From: an uncultured Alistipes sp.
Lineage (GTDB): Bacteria > Bacteroidota > Bacteroidia > Bacteroidales > Rikenellaceae
Assembly: GCA_900768015.1 (NCBI GenBank)
Contig: CAAGBI010000027.1
Coordinates: 1 to 24,640, forward strand
Direction: 5' to 3'
Length of the DNA: 24,640 nt
This document shows positions 1 through 7,616 of this stretch, piece after piece. Numbering within the stretch: the stretch's first letter is position 1; every line of letters starts with the position of its first letter. Below the pieces are notes generated by a model. That model did no database searches. It was not told where the DNA came from and saw nothing but the letters and a program-made list of their open reading frames with translations. Made by a program: the position numbers and the translations under genes.

Positions 1-842
1 CGGACATCTTGCGTGCGGTGGAGGCCATTCGTACGGAGATGCTCGACCGTGAGAAGTTGACGGCTTGGCTTAGTCACTACACGAAAGCCGTTGAACCAAA
101 GCGTGTTGCGGTTATCATGGCGGGCAATATCCCCTTGGTGGGCTTCTTCGACCTGCTATGCGTGGTTGCTGCGGGACATGAGTGCCATCTTAAGCCCTCG
201 AGTAAGGATAGTGTGCTGATGCGCTATGTCGTTGAGCAGCTGCGAGATATAGAGCCTAATATCGCTATTTGTGACTACTCGGCAGATGCCACCTACGACA
301 TGGCTATTGCTACGGGTGGTGATGATGCCAACGCCTATTTCCGTGCCCACTTTGCGGGCACTCGCACGCTATTGCGTGGTAGCCGTCACTCGGTTGCGGT
401 GCTAAGCGGTAACGAGAGCGCGGAGGAGTTGCAGGCCCTCCATAACGATATAACCGCCTACTCGGGTCTCGGTTGTCGCTCGGTGGCGATGCTCTTTGTG
501 CCTCGCGGTTATGTGCCTGATTTTAAGCGTGGTGAGGCGGAGAATGCCAAGTTAAGGCGCAATATCCAGGCTATGCGTGCTACGCTTATGATAGAGAGCG
601 CAGAGTTCTGGGATGCTGGGGCGTTTATCATGCGCCGAGGCGAGGATTTTGCACAGTCGTTGGCCGTAGTTACGCTACGCGAATATTTAGATATTTGGGA
701 GGTTAAGAAGTGGATTGAAGAAAACAAAGAGCACATCCAGTGCATAGTCTCGCGCTCCGATATTCCCTTTGGTCGTGCGCAGTATCCCGCGCTTATGGAC
801 TATGCCGATGGGGTAGACACGATGCGCTTCCTACTCGACTAA
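1..842 (+). CDS. Acyl-CoA reductase, LuxC family (5'-truncated by window edge)
   Basis: The frame is open to the left edge (first whole codon at base 3), so the N-terminus lies outside the window; the TTG at 9 is not a credible start. The visible 279 residues match the LuxC acyl-CoA reductase family (PF05893), which reduces activated fatty acyl groups to aldehydes with NAD(P)H. Supporting features, numbered from the TTG, are a nucleotide-binding-like segment AGNIPLVGFFD near 38-48, the segment RGSRHSVAVLSG near 123-134, and GLGCRSV near 153-159, whose Cys156 fits the family's acyl-accepting cysteine. The C-terminus is complete and ends at a TAA that overlaps the convergent glycosyltransferase gene by 12 bp. 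In the light organ system LuxC works with LuxD/LuxE; nothing here indicates luminescence, so the physiological substrate is unknown. Confidence 0.85.
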   Translation, partial: DILRAVEAIRTEMLDREKLTAWLSHYTKAVEPKRVAVIMAGNIPLVGFFDLLCVVAAGHECHLKPSSKDSVLMRYVVEQLRDIEPNIAICDYSADATYDMAIATGGDDANAYFRAHFAGTRTLLRGSRHSVAVLSGNESAEELQALHNDITAYSGLGCRSVAMLFVPRGYVPDFKRGEAENAKLRRNIQAMRATLMIESAEFWDAGAFIMRRGEDFAQSLAVVTLREYLDIWEVKKWIEENKEHIQCIVSRSDIPFGRAQYPALMDYADGVDTMRFLLD

Positions 843-1973
843 CGAGCGGTACACAGCCTCAATCTCATCACACATCGTACTCCACGAGAAGCGCTTGCGC
901 TCCTCAATCATATTGTGCGCAAACTCGGCTATGCGATCGCCCTCGAAGATGCGCTCCAAGGCATCGCGCACACCCTCGGCCGTAGGGTCGCAGACATATC
1001 CCACAACGCCATCGGGGACAATCTCCGCAAGGCCACCCACGCGCGTAACGATAACGGGGGTGCAGAAGTTGTAGCATATCTGTGTCACGCCACTCTGCGT
1101 CGCGGTCTTGTAGGGTAGCACCACGCAGTCGGCAGCTGAGAAGTAGTAGCGCACATCACTATCGGGCACGAAGAAGTCGTGCAAAATAACCTCATCCTTT
1201 AATCCAAGACGCTCTATATGAGCGATATACTTGTCGCGCGAGGCGTAAAACTCTCCCGCGATAAGCAACTTTATACCCTTGCGCCTAAACTCGTTCCACG
1301 CATCTAGCAGCGTGTCAAGACCCTTGTAGTCGCGTATCAAGCCGAAGAACATGGCGTATCTCTCCGTGGGGTTGAGACCCAACTTTGCGCACGCCTCGTT
1401 ACGCTCCACGCGCGTGCCAAAGTGCTCGAACATGGGGTGCGGCGAGAAGCGCATAGGTGCTGAGGTATAGGCCTTTAGCTCCTCGTGTACCTGCTCCGAC
1501 ATGTAGACAAATCCATCCACCGAGCTAAGGTAGTAGCGGTTGAAGGGTCGGTCGGTGATATGGTGCTCGTGTGGCTCGACATTGTCAATCTGGCAGATGA
1601 CCTTCGTATGCTTATTCCTGCGCGCGAGGCGAGCTATAGTGCCGAAGCATGGCGCCATAAAGGGTGTCCAATACTTCATCAGCACGATGTCGGGGCGCAT
1701 CTTGCAGAGCTCCCTGCCCACGCTCCACCACGATAAGGGGTTTATCGTCGATACCCTACGGCGAATGTCGAGGTCGGCGGGTGGCGAGGTATCTACCGTC
1801 TGGCTCTTACCCGGGAAGAGCAACGAGGGGTATTGTAGCGTAAAGGTGAGGATATGCACTTCGTAGCCGCGCGACTGATACTCGCGCGCCATGGTCTCCA
1901 TGATGGATGCCAAGCCTCCGCGATAGGGGTGCGCAGGGCCTACGATGGCTATCTTCAACCTCTTGTGTGTCAT
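831..1973 (-). CDS. Glycosyltransferase family 4 (GT-B fold)
   Basis: This 380-residue protein has the two-lobed GT-B layout of GT4 transferases, which move a sugar from a nucleotide-sugar onto an envelope glycan or lipid. The N-terminal donor-loop motif IVGPAHPYRGGLA lies at about 10-22. The second Rossmann lobe opens with FFGLIRDYKG at 209-218, and the nucleotide-sugar site carries SGVTQ (294-298) and VGGLAEIV (312-319). In place of the usual EGFG-type motif it has the SGVTQICYNF form seen in one bacterial GT4 subgroup. The start chosen is ATG at 1973, 8 bp behind the thioesterase stop; an upstream ATG at 2009 would overlap that gene by 28 bp and add a non-conserved tail. It is probably co-transcribed with the thioesterase. 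The 3' end overlaps the convergent LuxC-family gene. Acceptor and sugar cannot be told from sequence. Confidence 0.9.
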   Translation of the reverse strand: MTHKRLKIAIVGPAHPYRGGLASIMETMAREYQSRGYEVHILTFTLQYPSLLFPGKSQTVDTSPPADLDIRRRVSTINPLSWWSVGRELCKMRPDIVLMKYWTPFMAPCFGTIARLARRNKHTKVICQIDNVEPHEHHITDRPFNRYYLSSVDGFVYMSEQVHEELKAYTSAPMRFSPHPMFEHFGTRVERNEACAKLGLNPTERYAMFFGLIRDYKGLDTLLDAWNEFRRKGIKLLIAGEFYASRDKYIAHIERLGLKDEVILHDFFVPDSDVRYYFSAADCVVLPYKTATQSGVTQICYNFCTPVIVTRVGGLAEIVPDGVVGYVCDPTAEGVRDALERIFEGDRIAEFAHNMIEERKRFSWSTMCDEIEAVYRSLVE

Positions 1974-1981
1974 ACTGTTGA

Positions 1982-2707
1982 CTATTTGAACTCTATCTTT
2001 GCGCGACACAACACCTTGTCGGCGTCGGATGTTATCTCAAACTGACGAGCGCCCTCAGCGTCGAGGTAGCCCACCGATACAACCTCGCCATAGCGTGCCT
2101 CGGCCAAGAAGTTGATGTCGAGACGCATGGCATCGCCACTCTCGAACTTCTCCAAGGGCAGCGTGTCGAAGATAAGGTCGACATAGCGCATGGTGTTCAT
2201 ATGGCGGTTGAAGTCGATGTCGCTATATACTACGGGGCGAGATACTGTTGCTGCGGCCTCCACGGGGCGTAGGCGTGCGGGGGCGGCGATGGGCGAAGCC
2301 TCCGCTACGATAAATCTGTCGTGCGCCTCCTTCATCATCGACATGTCTGCCGCCTGACGGGTCTCCATGTTGAGCACGCACCACTGCGATACGCCCGATG
2401 CTATAACCTTGTTGCCCACGCGCATGCGGAAGTTGCGCGTCGAGGCGAGGCGGTTGAAGTCACTTATCCATGTGTCAATCTCGATGTCGGCATACTGCTC
2501 GGGGCGGCTCTCAATCTCCACCGCAAAGCGCATAAGCACCCATGTGAGGGAGCTATCCTGCAGCACCTCCACGCCGAAGCCCTTGTTGTGGGCATCGCTT
2601 CCCGCTACATTGAGCATATAGTTGATGATGGCGCTTGCCGAGGCGCGTAGCGTAAAGTCCACATCTTGTGGCTCCACACGATATTTGTATGTCGTAATCT
2701 CTGCCAT
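1982..2707 (-). CDS. Acyl-ACP thioesterase (FatA/FatB-like double hotdog)
   Basis: The 241-residue product fits the acyl-ACP thioesterase family (PF01643), which releases free fatty acids from acyl carrier protein in the cytoplasm. Two hotdog domains are visible: the first covers about 5-130, with the long helix region DVDFTLRASASAIINYML (15-32), and the second about 155-241. The second holds SDIDFNRHMNTMRYVD at 162-177, whose Asn167 and His169 match the family's catalytic Asn/His pair. Length is normal for bacterial members. The ATG at 2707 is preceded by a strong Bacteroidetes promoter (2728-2759). The glycosyltransferase gene follows 8 bp downstream, so the two likely form an operon. Chain-length specificity cannot be read from sequence. 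Confidence 0.9.
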   Translation of the reverse strand: MAEITTYKYRVEPQDVDFTLRASASAIINYMLNVAGSDAHNKGFGVEVLQDSSLTWVLMRFAVEIESRPEQYADIEIDTWISDFNRLASTRNFRMRVGNKVIASGVSQWCVLNMETRQAADMSMMKEAHDRFIVAEASPIAAPARLRPVEAAATVSRPVVYSDIDFNRHMNTMRYVDLIFDTLPLEKFESGDAMRLDINFLAEARYGEVVSVGYLDAEGARQFEITSDADKVLCRAKIEFK

Positions 2708-2727
2708 AGCCTTATCTTATTTATATG

Positions 2728-2759
2728 CAAAGATATGAATTATTCCCCTAAAACGCAAA
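2728..2759 (-). promoter_or_regulatory. Promoter of the thioesterase-glycosyltransferase unit
   Basis: Read on the minus strand, TTTG (complement of 2756-2759) is followed after 20 bases by TATCTTTG (complement of 2728-2735). This matches the Bacteroidetes primary-sigma consensus TTTG-N19-20-TAnnTTTG. The expected transcript starts about 14 bases before the ATG at 2707. A 6-bp inverted repeat, CCGAAT/ATTCGG at 2763-2780, lies just upstream and could be an operator, but this is weak. Confidence 0.7.
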
Positions 2760-2818
2760 ACTCCGAATGGCGAAATTCGGCCAATAGACCACACATAACC
2801 CTTTGGAAGACTCGGTAA

Positions 2819-3037
2819 CTAAAAATAATCTTCATATACTTCTCCATTCCCTTTGTTTTGGTGTGGGGTGGTCTGCTGGCCTACGACATCTTGAAGGCGG
2901 AGAATCTCCCCGTTATGATTGGCGGCGCGGTGGGTTTCGCTATCGGTCTTGCCTTTGGAGTCCACAGCTTGGTTAAGGCACAACGCACTGCCAACGAGAT
3001 TATCAACGCAACGCGCGACCTAAAGCGCGAGGAGTAG
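2819..3037 (+). pseudogene. Small two-helix membrane protein frame without a conventional start
   Basis: An open frame of 72 codons runs from just after an in-frame TAA (2816-2818) to TAG at 3035-3037. The translation is strongly protein-like: a hydrophobic helix (IFIYFSIPFVLVWGGLLAY, about residues 4-22), a short linker, a second glycine-rich helix (VMIGGAVGFAIGLAFGV, about 32-48), and a charged tail ending TRDLKREE. There is no ATG or GTG before the first helix; TTG at 2858 and GTG at 2861 would cut into it, and the first in-frame ATG lies at the second helix. Upstream of the TAA the same frame continues back to an ATG at 2735. It may be a gene that lost its start or gained a nonsense codon, or one using a non-canonical start such as ATA or ATC at 2825-2830. 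A terminator follows at once. The protein family was not recognised. Confidence 0.5.
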
Positions 3038-3058
3038 TCCCTAAACAAACAGCACACG

Positions 3059-3097
3059 AAGACCAAGGCCTGCGTAAGGTTTTGGTCTTTAGTGTTT
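3059..3097 (+). terminator. Rho-independent terminator behind the small membrane-protein frame
   Basis: AAGACCAA (3059-3066) pairs perfectly with TTGGTCTT (3082-3089) around a 15-base loop and is followed by a T-rich stretch. It starts 22 bases after the TAG at 3037, which supports transcription of that frame, now or in the past. Confidence 0.6.
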
Positions 3098-3223
3098 TAT
3101 CGTAGGGTGTACAATAAATATTATCGGTGTGCGTTTGTTCTCTGTGCATCGCTTTATAGGTGATACCTATAATATAATAAGAAAAAAATATAGATATAAA
3201 GCATCTATTTAGGCAAAAAATAG

Positions 3224-3264
3224 TATATTTGCGTGGATTATTATCCGTTGCATGGATAATGATT
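3224..3264 (+). promoter_or_regulatory. -7 element and 5'-UTR hairpin of the M16 peptidase gene
   Basis: TATATTTG at 3224-3231 matches the Bacteroidetes -7 element TAnnTTTG, although no clear TTTG lies 19-21 bases upstream. The predicted start of transcription is near 3236-3238. From there ATTATCC (3240-3246) pairs with GGATAAT (3254-3260) around GTTGCAT, and the stem extends to 3236/3264 with two G-T pairs. The mRNA would thus begin in an 11-bp hairpin, about 50 bases before the ATG at 3311. Confidence 0.45.
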
Positions 3265-3310
3265 GCGTTGAGACAGAGATAAATTCATAACTTAACTTAA
3301 TAATTTTTCT

Positions 3311-6133
3311 ATGAAAAAGATGTTTTTTGCACTCGTAGCCCTCTTTATTGGTGTTACGACTATCTGTGCTCAGGATCCCGCAGAGATGCAGTTGCCTCTC
3401 GATCCTGAAGTGCGTGTAGGCAAGCTCGACAATGGCATGACCTACTACATCCGCCACAACGAGAAGCCTAAGGGCCAGGCAAGCTTCTACATCTACCACG
3501 ATGTGGGTGCTATCCAGGAGGATGACGACCAGCAGGGTCTCGCTCACTTCCTCGAGCACATGGCTTTCAACGGCACTAAGAACCTTCCCGACAAGCAGAT
3601 TATCGAGAAGCTCGAGACTATCGGTGTTCAGTTCGGTAACAATCTTAACGCCTTCACTTCATGGGACTGCACACAGTACATGGTGATGGATCTTCCTGTT
3701 ACTGAGGAGAATGTAGACCTCGCTCTTCTTATTCTGCACGACTGGTCACAGTTCATCGCTTTGCAGACCGAGGAGATCGACTCTGAGCGTGGCGTTATCA
3801 TGGAGGAGCTCCGTACACGCGATGGCGCAGGCCTCCGTGCACAGAACGACATGATTCGCAACCTCTTCAAGGGTTCACTCTACGAGCATCGTAACCTTAT
3901 CGGCTACCTCGATGGTTTGAAGTCTTTCGACCAGCAGGCATTGGTTAACTTCTACAAGAAGTGGTATCGCCCTGAGTACCAGGCATTGGTAATCGTAGGT
4001 GACATCGATGTTAATCAGATTGAGTCAAAGATTAAGGCCCTCATGGCAGACATCCCCGCATCACCCGCAGATGCTGCACAGAAGGTTATGCACACAGTTC
4101 CAGCTACTGAGCAGCCTATCGTATCTATCTTCACAGATCCCGAGATGACTCAGTCAAGCGTTATGATGTTCGCGCGTCGTGATGCTCTTCCCAAGGAGTA
4201 CAAGAACACTATCGTTGGCTACTCATACGACCTTATCTACTCATTCGCTTCAATCATGATGAACGAGCGTTTCGAGGAGATCGCACAGGCTGCTAACGCA
4301 CCTTTCCTCGGTGGTGGCATGAGCGAGGGTAGCATCGGCATCTGCCCCACAATGGAGTCTACAATGTTCTCTGCAACAGCTCACGAGGGCCGCATCGACG
4401 AGGCTTTCCGCGCTATGTACACTGAGATGGAGCGTATGCGCCGTCACGGCTTCACAGCAGGTGAGTTTGAGCGCGCTAAGCAGGAGATTTTGCGTTGGGC
4501 AGAGCGCTCTTACACTAACCGCAACGATGTAAGCAACGCAGAGTACGCACAGCGCTACCTCGACAACTACGCTGAGGGTACTCCTATGATGGATGCTGAG
4601 ACAGAGTGGATGCTCGACCAGCAGTTCATCAACAGCCTCACTGTTGAGCAGATCAACGAGGCTTACTTGCAGATGGTTGCTCCCAACCAGAACCTCGTAA
4701 TCCTTGCTCGCTCACCCAAGAAGGAGGGCGTAGCAGTTCCTACTGAGGCTGAGCTCTTGGCTATCAAGGCTGAGGTTGAGGCTTCGGAGATCGCTCCTTT
4801 CGAGGACAACACAGTTATCGAGCCACTTCTCAACCCATCGCTCAAGCTTAAGGGTTCAAAGGTTAAGGCTACTGCAACTAACGACTCTCTCGGCTACACT
4901 GAGTGGACTTTGAAGAACGGCATCAAGGTTGTTGTTCGCCCCTCTACATTGAAGGCTGACGAGGTTATCATCTATGCTACTGCTAAGGGTGGTAAGTCTA
5001 TGTTGAGCGACGCTGACTACTTCCACGGCGACTACCTCGCAATGGTTATGCAGCAGTCTGGTATCAGCAAGTTCTCTGCTACAGAGCTCGCTAAGCAGCT
5101 CTCTGGTAAGAGCGCACACGCTTCAGTCGGCGTTGGTGCATACGAGCACGCTGTAAACGCGAGTGGTTCACCTAAGGATATCGAGACTATCCTCCAGCTC
5201 ATGTACCTCAACTTCACAGCTCCTCGCTTCGACGAGACTGACCTTCAGAACTTGAAGAACATGTATGTTCCTTACTTCCGTAACATGGAGGCTGATCCCG
5301 GTTACCTCATGGGTAAGGCATTCCAGGAGACTCTCTACCAGAACCATGTTCGCCGTCAGGCAACATCTGCAGCTCAGATCGAGTCACTCAACATCGAGAC
5401 TTTGGCAAGCGTACACAAGCAGCTCTTCTCTTATGCTGACGACTTCCGCTTCGTTATCGCAGGTAATGTTGACCTCAACACTTTGAAGCCACTCGTTGAG
5501 AAGTATATCGGTTCACTTCCTACTTCTAAGAAGGTAGAGTACGCAGTTGTTGACGATGGCGTACGCACTGCAACAGGCAAGGTTACTAACGACTTCCGCG
5601 TAGCTATGCAGCAGCCTAAGGTATCTGTTTACCTCACATTCTCTGGTGCTATCGAGGATAACGCAAAGAACCGCCTCGTTCTCGACCTCCTCACACGCGC
5701 ACTCGACTCACGCTACATGGTATCAATCCGTGAGGAGAAGGGTGGTACATACGGTGTTCATGTTCAGGGTGGCATCAACGAGTACCCTGTTGAGCAGTAC
5801 ATGGCAATCATCGTATTCGATACTAACGAGCAGCTTGCTGACGAGCTTATCGACATCTGCGACGCTGAGATCGCAAAGATCGCTGAGAACGGTCCTCTTG
5901 CTGACGATATCGCGAAGTCTAAGGAGTTCCTCCAGAAGAACTACGCTAATGTTCTCGAGAACAACAGCGGTTGGATGAGCGCTATCGAGCGTTGGTACGA
6001 GGAGGGTTACAACTACAAGGAGGAGTACCTCGGCATTCTTGAGAGCATCACACTCGAGGATGTTCAGGCTATGGCCAAGAAGATGCTTGAGGATGGTAAC
6101 CGTACTTTGGTTGTGATGCGTCCCGAGCGTTAA
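3311..6133 (+). CDS. M16-family zinc metallopeptidase, secreted (pitrilysin/insulinase type)
   Basis: The 940-residue protein has a signal peptide ending near CAQ at 19-21 (signal peptidase I type), so it should act in the periplasm or outside the cell. The inverted zinc motif HFLEH is at 79-83, in the context GLAHFLEHMAFNGT, and the downstream acidic motif SERGVIMEE at 158-166 supplies the third ligand, probably Glu166. The first M16 pair of domains covers about 30-480. A second half (about 530-940) has the M16_C fold but no HxxEH, and carries the REEKGGTYGV segment typical of the substrate-binding side. This active-plus-inactive arrangement and length suit a full-length pitrilysin-like peptidase. 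The gene stands alone, with its own 5' leader and a hairpin terminator. Its codon use is strongly biased towards a few codons, which suggests high expression. The substrate is unknown. Confidence 0.95.
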   Translation: MKKMFFALVALFIGVTTICAQDPAEMQLPLDPEVRVGKLDNGMTYYIRHNEKPKGQASFYIYHDVGAIQEDDDQQGLAHFLEHMAFNGTKNLPDKQIIEKLETIGVQFGNNLNAFTSWDCTQYMVMDLPVTEENVDLALLILHDWSQFIALQTEEIDSERGVIMEELRTRDGAGLRAQNDMIRNLFKGSLYEHRNLIGYLDGLKSFDQQALVNFYKKWYRPEYQALVIVGDIDVNQIESKIKALMADIPASPADAAQKVMHTVPATEQPIVSIFTDPEMTQSSVMMFARRDALPKEYKNTIVGYSYDLIYSFASIMMNERFEEIAQAANAPFLGGGMSEGSIGICPTMESTMFSATAHEGRIDEAFRAMYTEMERMRRHGFTAGEFERAKQEILRWAERSYTNRNDVSNAEYAQRYLDNYAEGTPMMDAETEWMLDQQFINSLTVEQINEAYLQMVAPNQNLVILARSPKKEGVAVPTEAELLAIKAEVEASEIAPFEDNTVIEPLLNPSLKLKGSKVKATATNDSLGYTEWTLKNGIKVVVRPSTLKADEVIIYATAKGGKSMLSDADYFHGDYLAMVMQQSGISKFSATELAKQLSGKSAHASVGVGAYEHAVNASGSPKDIETILQLMYLNFTAPRFDETDLQNLKNMYVPYFRNMEADPGYLMGKAFQETLYQNHVRRQATSAAQIESLNIETLASVHKQLFSYADDFRFVIAGNVDLNTLKPLVEKYIGSLPTSKKVEYAVVDDGVRTATGKVTNDFRVAMQQPKVSVYLTFSGAIEDNAKNRLVLDLLTRALDSRYMVSIREEKGGTYGVHVQGGINEYPVEQYMAIIVFDTNEQLADELIDICDAEIAKIAENGPLADDIAKSKEFLQKNYANVLENNSGWMSAIERWYEEGYNYKEEYLGILESITLEDVQAMAKKMLEDGNRTLVVMRPER

Positions 6134-6174
6134 TTTTCGACTATAAGGCAGACATCTACTGCCGCTAACAAAAA

Positions 6175-6224
6175 GTGCCGTCAATGGGATGTACGCCAAA
6201 GTACTACCCATCGACGGCATTTTT
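6175..6224 (+). terminator. Terminator of the M16 peptidase gene (GTAC-apex hairpin 1)
   Basis: A 20-base arm (6175-6194) pairs with 6201-6220 with only three mismatches, around the loop GCCAAA, and is followed by a T-run. It lies 41 bases after the peptidase stop. The top of the stem is GTAC/GTAC, separated from the lower stem by an A-A, T-T internal loop. The same apex is found in hairpins 2 and 3. Confidence 0.75.
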
Positions 6225-6348
6225 GCCGAGCGTTGTATATGCAGCCTTCTACTCAAAAATTTCGCATTTCATGTCGAGACCAAGCCTGGCCCCTTCTGAT
6301 GCGAAATTGGATTTCTTGTGATGGCGGCGCATCTGCGGCGCTTCAATC

Positions 6349-6397
6349 AAAGCCCTGAATGGAATGTACGACAAGTACTATCCATCCAGGGCTTTTT
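6349..6397 (+). terminator. Terminator-like GTAC-apex hairpin 2
   Basis: The arms 6349-6369 and 6375-6395 pair over 21 positions with three mismatches, at the same places in the stem as in hairpin 1, around the loop GACAA. A T-run follows. No gene precedes it directly, so it is either a back-up terminator for the M16 gene or a duplicated unit. Confidence 0.6.
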
Positions 6398-6496
6398 CAT
6401 GTCATCGCCACATCTGCACCGCTCTGACAAGAAATTGGCGCCTACCCATCGACGGCATTTTTGTCGAGCGTCAGAAGTTGTGAGATGTGGCGCGTC

Positions 6497-6548
6497 AAAA
6501 AAGAAACCACCCAGGGATAGTACTCAAATGTACAGCCCTGGGTGGTTT
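6497..6548 (-). terminator. Terminator of prs (GTAC-apex hairpin 3)
   Basis: AAACCACCCAGGG (6504-6516) pairs perfectly with 6536-6548, and GTAC/GTAC forms the apex around a 6-base loop. Read on the minus strand it lies 42 bases after the prs stop and is followed by a T-run (complement of 6497-6502). Its apex reads TGTAC-loop-GTACTATCC in the transcribed direction, as in hairpins 1 and 2. Confidence 0.75.
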
Positions 6549-6590
6549 ACTATTTAGGGATGTGCCGCAGATTGCGGCTTATCACGCTAA

Positions 6591-7532
6591 TTAACGGTAG
6601 AAGATAGATGAGATAGATTTGTAGTTATGAACGCGCTCGATAACATCTGCAAAGATGGGAGCTACGCTCAATACAGTAAACTTAGACAAATCCTCACCCT
6701 CCTTCAAAGGAATAGTGTCGGTTGTGATAACCTCCTGGATAGCGCTCTCGTTGATGCGGTCGTATGCCTTGCCCGAAAGAACAGGGTGTGTAACAGCCGC
6801 GCGAACGCTCTTAGCACCACGGTCCATAAGCATGTTAGCTGCCATGCAGATAGTACCTGCGGTGTCGATCATATCGTCCACGATGATGACATTGCGACCC
6901 TCAACCTCACCGATAGCGGTCATTGAGCCAACGACATTAGCCTTAGCGCGCTCCTTGTGTGAGATGATGATAGGTGCGTTGAAGTGCTTAGCGTATGATG
7001 AAGCACGCTTTGCACCACCCATATCAGGTGAAGCGATAGACAAATCGGGGATGTTCAACTTCTGGATGTAGGGAACGAAGATGCCCGATGCGTAGAGTGC
7101 ATCCATTGGAAGGTCGAAGAAGCCCTGAATCTGATCTGCGTGGAGGTCCATGGTCATCACGCGCTGAACACCTGCTGCGATAAGCATGTTCGCTACGAGG
7201 CGTGCGGTGATAGGTACGCGAGGACGGTCCTTACGATCCTGTCGTGCCCAGCCGAAGTAGGGGATAACGGCGATAACCTGGTGAGCAGATGCGCGACGCG
7301 CAGCGTCAGCCATCATCAAGAGCTCCATCAAGTTGTCTGAAGGTGGGAATGTAGACTGGATGATAAATACGGTACAACCACGGATAGACTCGTGGAAGCA
7401 GGGCTGGAACTCGCCGTCGCTAAACTGCAAGACATCCGAGTCACCGAGCTTAATGCCATACTCGGCAGCGATCTTCTCTGCGAGGTAGCGTGAGCCACGG
7501 CCAGCAAAGAATTTGATTTTATGGATTGCCAT
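6591..7532 (-). CDS. prs: Ribose-phosphate pyrophosphokinase (PRPP synthase)
   Basis: The 313-residue protein makes phosphoribosyl pyrophosphate from ribose 5-phosphate and ATP in the cytoplasm, feeding purine, pyrimidine, histidine and NAD synthesis. It has the complete class I signature: FSDGE at 37-41, RQDRKDRP (ATP loop) at 97-104, HADQIQGFFD at 131-140, the flexible catalytic loop KERAKANVV at 193-201, and the PRPP-binding loop VDDMIDTAGT at 218-227. Length is normal. The ATG at 7532 begins MAIHKIKFFAGRGS. A promoter with a good consensus lies at 7567-7598, and hairpin 3 ends the transcript. It therefore appears to be monocistronic, although engB lies upstream in the same direction with an 84-bp gap. 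Confidence 0.98.
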   Translation of the reverse strand: MAIHKIKFFAGRGSRYLAEKIAAEYGIKLGDSDVLQFSDGEFQPCFHESIRGCTVFIIQSTFPPSDNLMELLMMADAARRASAHQVIAVIPYFGWARQDRKDRPRVPITARLVANMLIAAGVQRVMTMDLHADQIQGFFDLPMDALYASGIFVPYIQKLNIPDLSIASPDMGGAKRASSYAKHFNAPIIISHKERAKANVVGSMTAIGEVEGRNVIIVDDMIDTAGTICMAANMLMDRGAKSVRAAVTHPVLSGKAYDRINESAIQEVITTDTIPLKEGEDLSKFTVLSVAPIFADVIERVHNYKSISSIFYR

Positions 7533-7566
7533 AATATAAAATTAGGTTAGGTTAACTTAACTGATA

Positions 7567-7598
7567 CAAAAGTAGGTCAAATAAGCCGAATAAGCAAC
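7567..7598 (-). promoter_or_regulatory. Promoter of prs
   Basis: On the minus strand GTTG (complement of 7595-7598) is followed after 20 bases by TACTTTTG (complement of 7567-7574), close to TTTG-N20-TAnnTTTG. The transcript would start about 28 bases before the ATG. No Shine-Dalgarno sequence is seen, as is usual in Bacteroidetes. Confidence 0.6.
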
Positions 7599-7616
7599 TT
7601 TTTCGGCGCTTATTTT

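Larger units (their letters stand above)
6134..6590. repeat. Intergenic mosaic of hairpins and inverted repeats
   Basis: No gene is supported in these 457 bases between the convergent M16 and prs genes. They hold three hairpins with a shared apex (6175-6220, 6349-6395 and 6504-6548). A near-exact 29-base direct repeat (6204-6232 and 6442-6470, one mismatch) duplicates only the 3' arm of the first hairpin. A 10-base perfect inverted repeat, AATTTCGCAT/ATGCGAAATT, lies at 6258-6267 and 6299-6308. A longer imperfect inverted repeat flanks the middle hairpin, with ATTTCTTGT near 6311-6319 and ACAAGAAAT near 6427-6435. The motif GATGTGGCG and its complement recur. The layout suggests duplicated and partly decayed palindromic units. 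Confidence 0.6.

Noticed and set aside
1974..2009. Longer start for the glycosyltransferase
   Set aside because: It would overlap the thioesterase gene by 28 bp; the ATG at 1973 directly precedes the conserved first strand.
6318..6557. 79-codon plus-strand frame in the M16-prs gap
   Set aside because: It runs through two hairpins and the repeat blocks and has no protein-like pattern.
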